34,633 bases of DNA, taken from contig CACZRR010000019.1 of assembly GCA_902783595.1 (NCBI GenBank), positions 1 to 34,633 of the forward strand, written 5' to 3'. Shown piece after piece: positions 33,831-34,633 of this stretch. A program made the translations under genes and the position numbers. Source of the stretch: an uncultured Bacteroidota bacterium. Lineage in GTDB: Bacteria > Bacteroidota > Bacteroidia > Bacteroidales > P3. The stretch's first letter is position 1. Every line of letters begins with the position of its first letter. The notes under the pieces were generated by a model, which ran no database searches, was not told the origin of the DNA, and worked only from the letters and a program-made list of their open reading frames with translations.

Positions 33831-33933
33831 CAAAAAAAAACCATGCGAGGATAGAAAAAACGCCGACGAGATTTTTTGCCCGCTTCGCGAGATCTTGGAG
33901 ATCTTGGAAATCAGATTTGGATTTATGAATTTC

Positions 33934-34130
33934 CGCCGCAGGCGGGAGAAACCCCGCGCAGCGGAAGAAAAACCATCGCACGCAGTCGCGATACCATAGA
34001 AAGGATTTCCAGGATCACCCGACCCCGCCGGAGAAAAGGAAGAGAAGGGATTTCCAGGATTTTTAAGATTTCCGCCGCAGGCGGGGAGAAGAAGAATTGG
34101 ATCTCTGGATCACGCCGCAGGCGGGAGATA
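33934..34130. repeat. Long direct repeat, copy 1
   Basis: About 197 bp from one GCCGCAGGCGG hairpin to another. In order it contains AAACCCCGCGCAGCGG, ACCATCGCACGCAGTCGCGA, a GATTTCCAGGATCACCCGACC block, AAGAGAAGGGATTTCCAGGAT, AAGATTTCCGCCGCAGGCGG, and the end GGATCACGCCGCAGGCGGGA. Copy 2 repeats the same order with small differences. The open frames across it are made of the repeat and are not credible genes. Confidence 0.9.
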
Positions 34131-34165
34131 ATAATGTGAGAGATAAAGTAGATCTCTGGATTTCC

Positions 34166-34176
34166 GCCGCAGGCGG
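34166..34176. repeat. Extra GCCGCAGGCGG hairpin between the two long repeats
   Basis: One of seven copies of GCCGCAGGCGG in 33934-34461 (others begin at 33935, 34074, 34114, 34246, 34385 and 34446). Most are preceded by C or CC, giving a 4- to 5-bp stem with loop GCA. Shortened copies (ACAGGCGGGGAG and ACAGGCGAGGAG) follow at about 34189-34220. Confidence 0.85.
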
Positions 34177-34244
34177 GGAGAAAAAAACACAGGCGGGGAG
34201 AAGAAAACACAGGCGAGGAGAAGAAGCACTGGATCTATGGATTA

Positions 34245-34461
34245 CGCCGCAGGCGGGAGAAACCCCGCGCAGCGGAAAAAAAACCATCGCACGCAGTCGC
34301 GATACCATAGAGAAGATTTCCAGGATCACCCGACCCTGCCGGAGAAAAGAAAGAGAAGGGATTTCCAGGATTATTAAGATTTCCGCCGCAGGCGGGGAGA
34401 AGAAACCCAGGCATGGAGAAGAAAAGAATTGGATCTATGGATCACGCCGCAGGCGGGAGAT
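34245..34461. repeat. Long direct repeat, copy 2
   Basis: About 217 bp, nearly the same as copy 1 in block order. It differs by single-base changes and by an added stretch with CCCAGGCATGGAGAAG near 34405. The two copies are separated by about 115 bp, which again carry hairpin units. I see no gene in 33845-34633. Confidence 0.9.
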
Positions 34462-34511
34462 AAAGGGGGGGACTGGGGACTGGCTCCTCTACCACCAGTG
34501 CAGATGGCTGT

Positions 34512-34615
34512 CTTATGGCCTTTTTGTACCATTGATGTTCGATTGATGTTCGATTGTTGTTCGATTACTGATCGAACAACAATCGAACAACAGACGAACA
34601 AGAAACGGCCATAAG
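34512..34615. repeat. Large imperfect palindrome of 11-bp repeats
   Basis: Three tandem 11-bp units of the form GATGTTCGATT (the third starts GTT) run into a 5-nt centre and three inverted units (AATCGAACAAC type). The inner 18 bp, GTTCGATTGTTGTTCGAT (34548-34565), pair perfectly with 34571-34588, and the match continues outward with a few mismatches to about 34536/34600. A second outer pair, CTTATGGCC (34512-34520) and GGCCATAAG (34607-34615), closes the structure. Confidence 0.88.
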
Positions 34616-34633
34616 TGCATGTTGACTTTGACC

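Noticed and set aside
33934-34461. CRISPR array
   Set aside because: The repeated units have irregular spacing, the stretches between them are themselves repeated, and no cas gene is present.
33876-34546. Overlapping open frames in the last intergenic region
   Set aside because: They consist entirely of the duplicated repeat block, with Arg/Gly-rich translations and no domain or initiation context.

Overview
The window looks like chromosomal DNA of a Bacteroidota bacterium, most likely order Bacteroidales. Four things point there: promoter -7 boxes of the TAnnTTTG type instead of sigma-70 boxes and almost no Shine-Dalgarno sequences; a C25 (gingipain-like) peptidase ending in a type IX secretion sorting domain; GldH, DUF4271 and a PSP1/RicT protein in the neighbourhoods usual for this phylum; and a large outer-membrane beta-barrel protein plus lpxK, showing a Gram-negative envelope. 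I cannot name a genus. Most of the window is ordinary core genome. I saw no transposase, integrase or CRISPR array.

Layout. 1-877: a repeat-rich, probably non-coding stretch (15 copies of a 9-bp unit, a diverged duplication, a 20-bp palindrome), then tRNA-Gln(CTG) on the minus strand with its own promoter and terminator. 878-6690: a YejM-like membrane sulfatase-fold protein, then on the minus strand a flavodoxin lipoprotein, MarC and an outer-membrane beta-barrel protein. 7005-10767: a DPP IV-type S9 peptidase, reverse rubrerythrin and lpxK. 10788-13129 (minus): hisS coupled to an exported coiled-coil protein. 13219-19238 (plus): C25 peptidase, DUF4271 protein, HemD with a long basic tail, rnpA and yidD. 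19251-21171 (minus): rubredoxin, ferritin, a small membrane protein and riboflavin synthase. 21337-27121 (plus): a compact run of six genes encoding a C69 dipeptidase, a PNGase F-like N-glycanase, an FMN-binding protein, a PqqD-like protein, an HprK-like kinase and a fusion of a signal-peptidase domain with a VanZ domain. 27228-33802 (minus): holB, ricT, gldH, a class A penicillin-binding protein and rlmN. 33845-34633: no gene, but long direct repeats, seven copies of a short hairpin and a large imperfect palindrome.

How the genes fit together. Reverse rubrerythrin, rubredoxin and ferritin suggest an anaerobe that handles oxygen, peroxide and iron. The S9 peptidase, C69 dipeptidase, C25 peptidase and N-glycanase suggest use of proteins and glycoproteins. 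The least ordinary part is 24665-27121, where a PqqD-like carrier, an HprK-like kinase and a SipW-type Ser/His signal peptidase fused to VanZ sit in overlapping genes with no recognisable precursor peptide or known partner enzyme. That cassette is the best candidate for an undescribed system.

Several starts were moved downstream of the longest open frame, because the longer frames begin at rare codons or run through a promoter. All family calls were made by eye from motifs.
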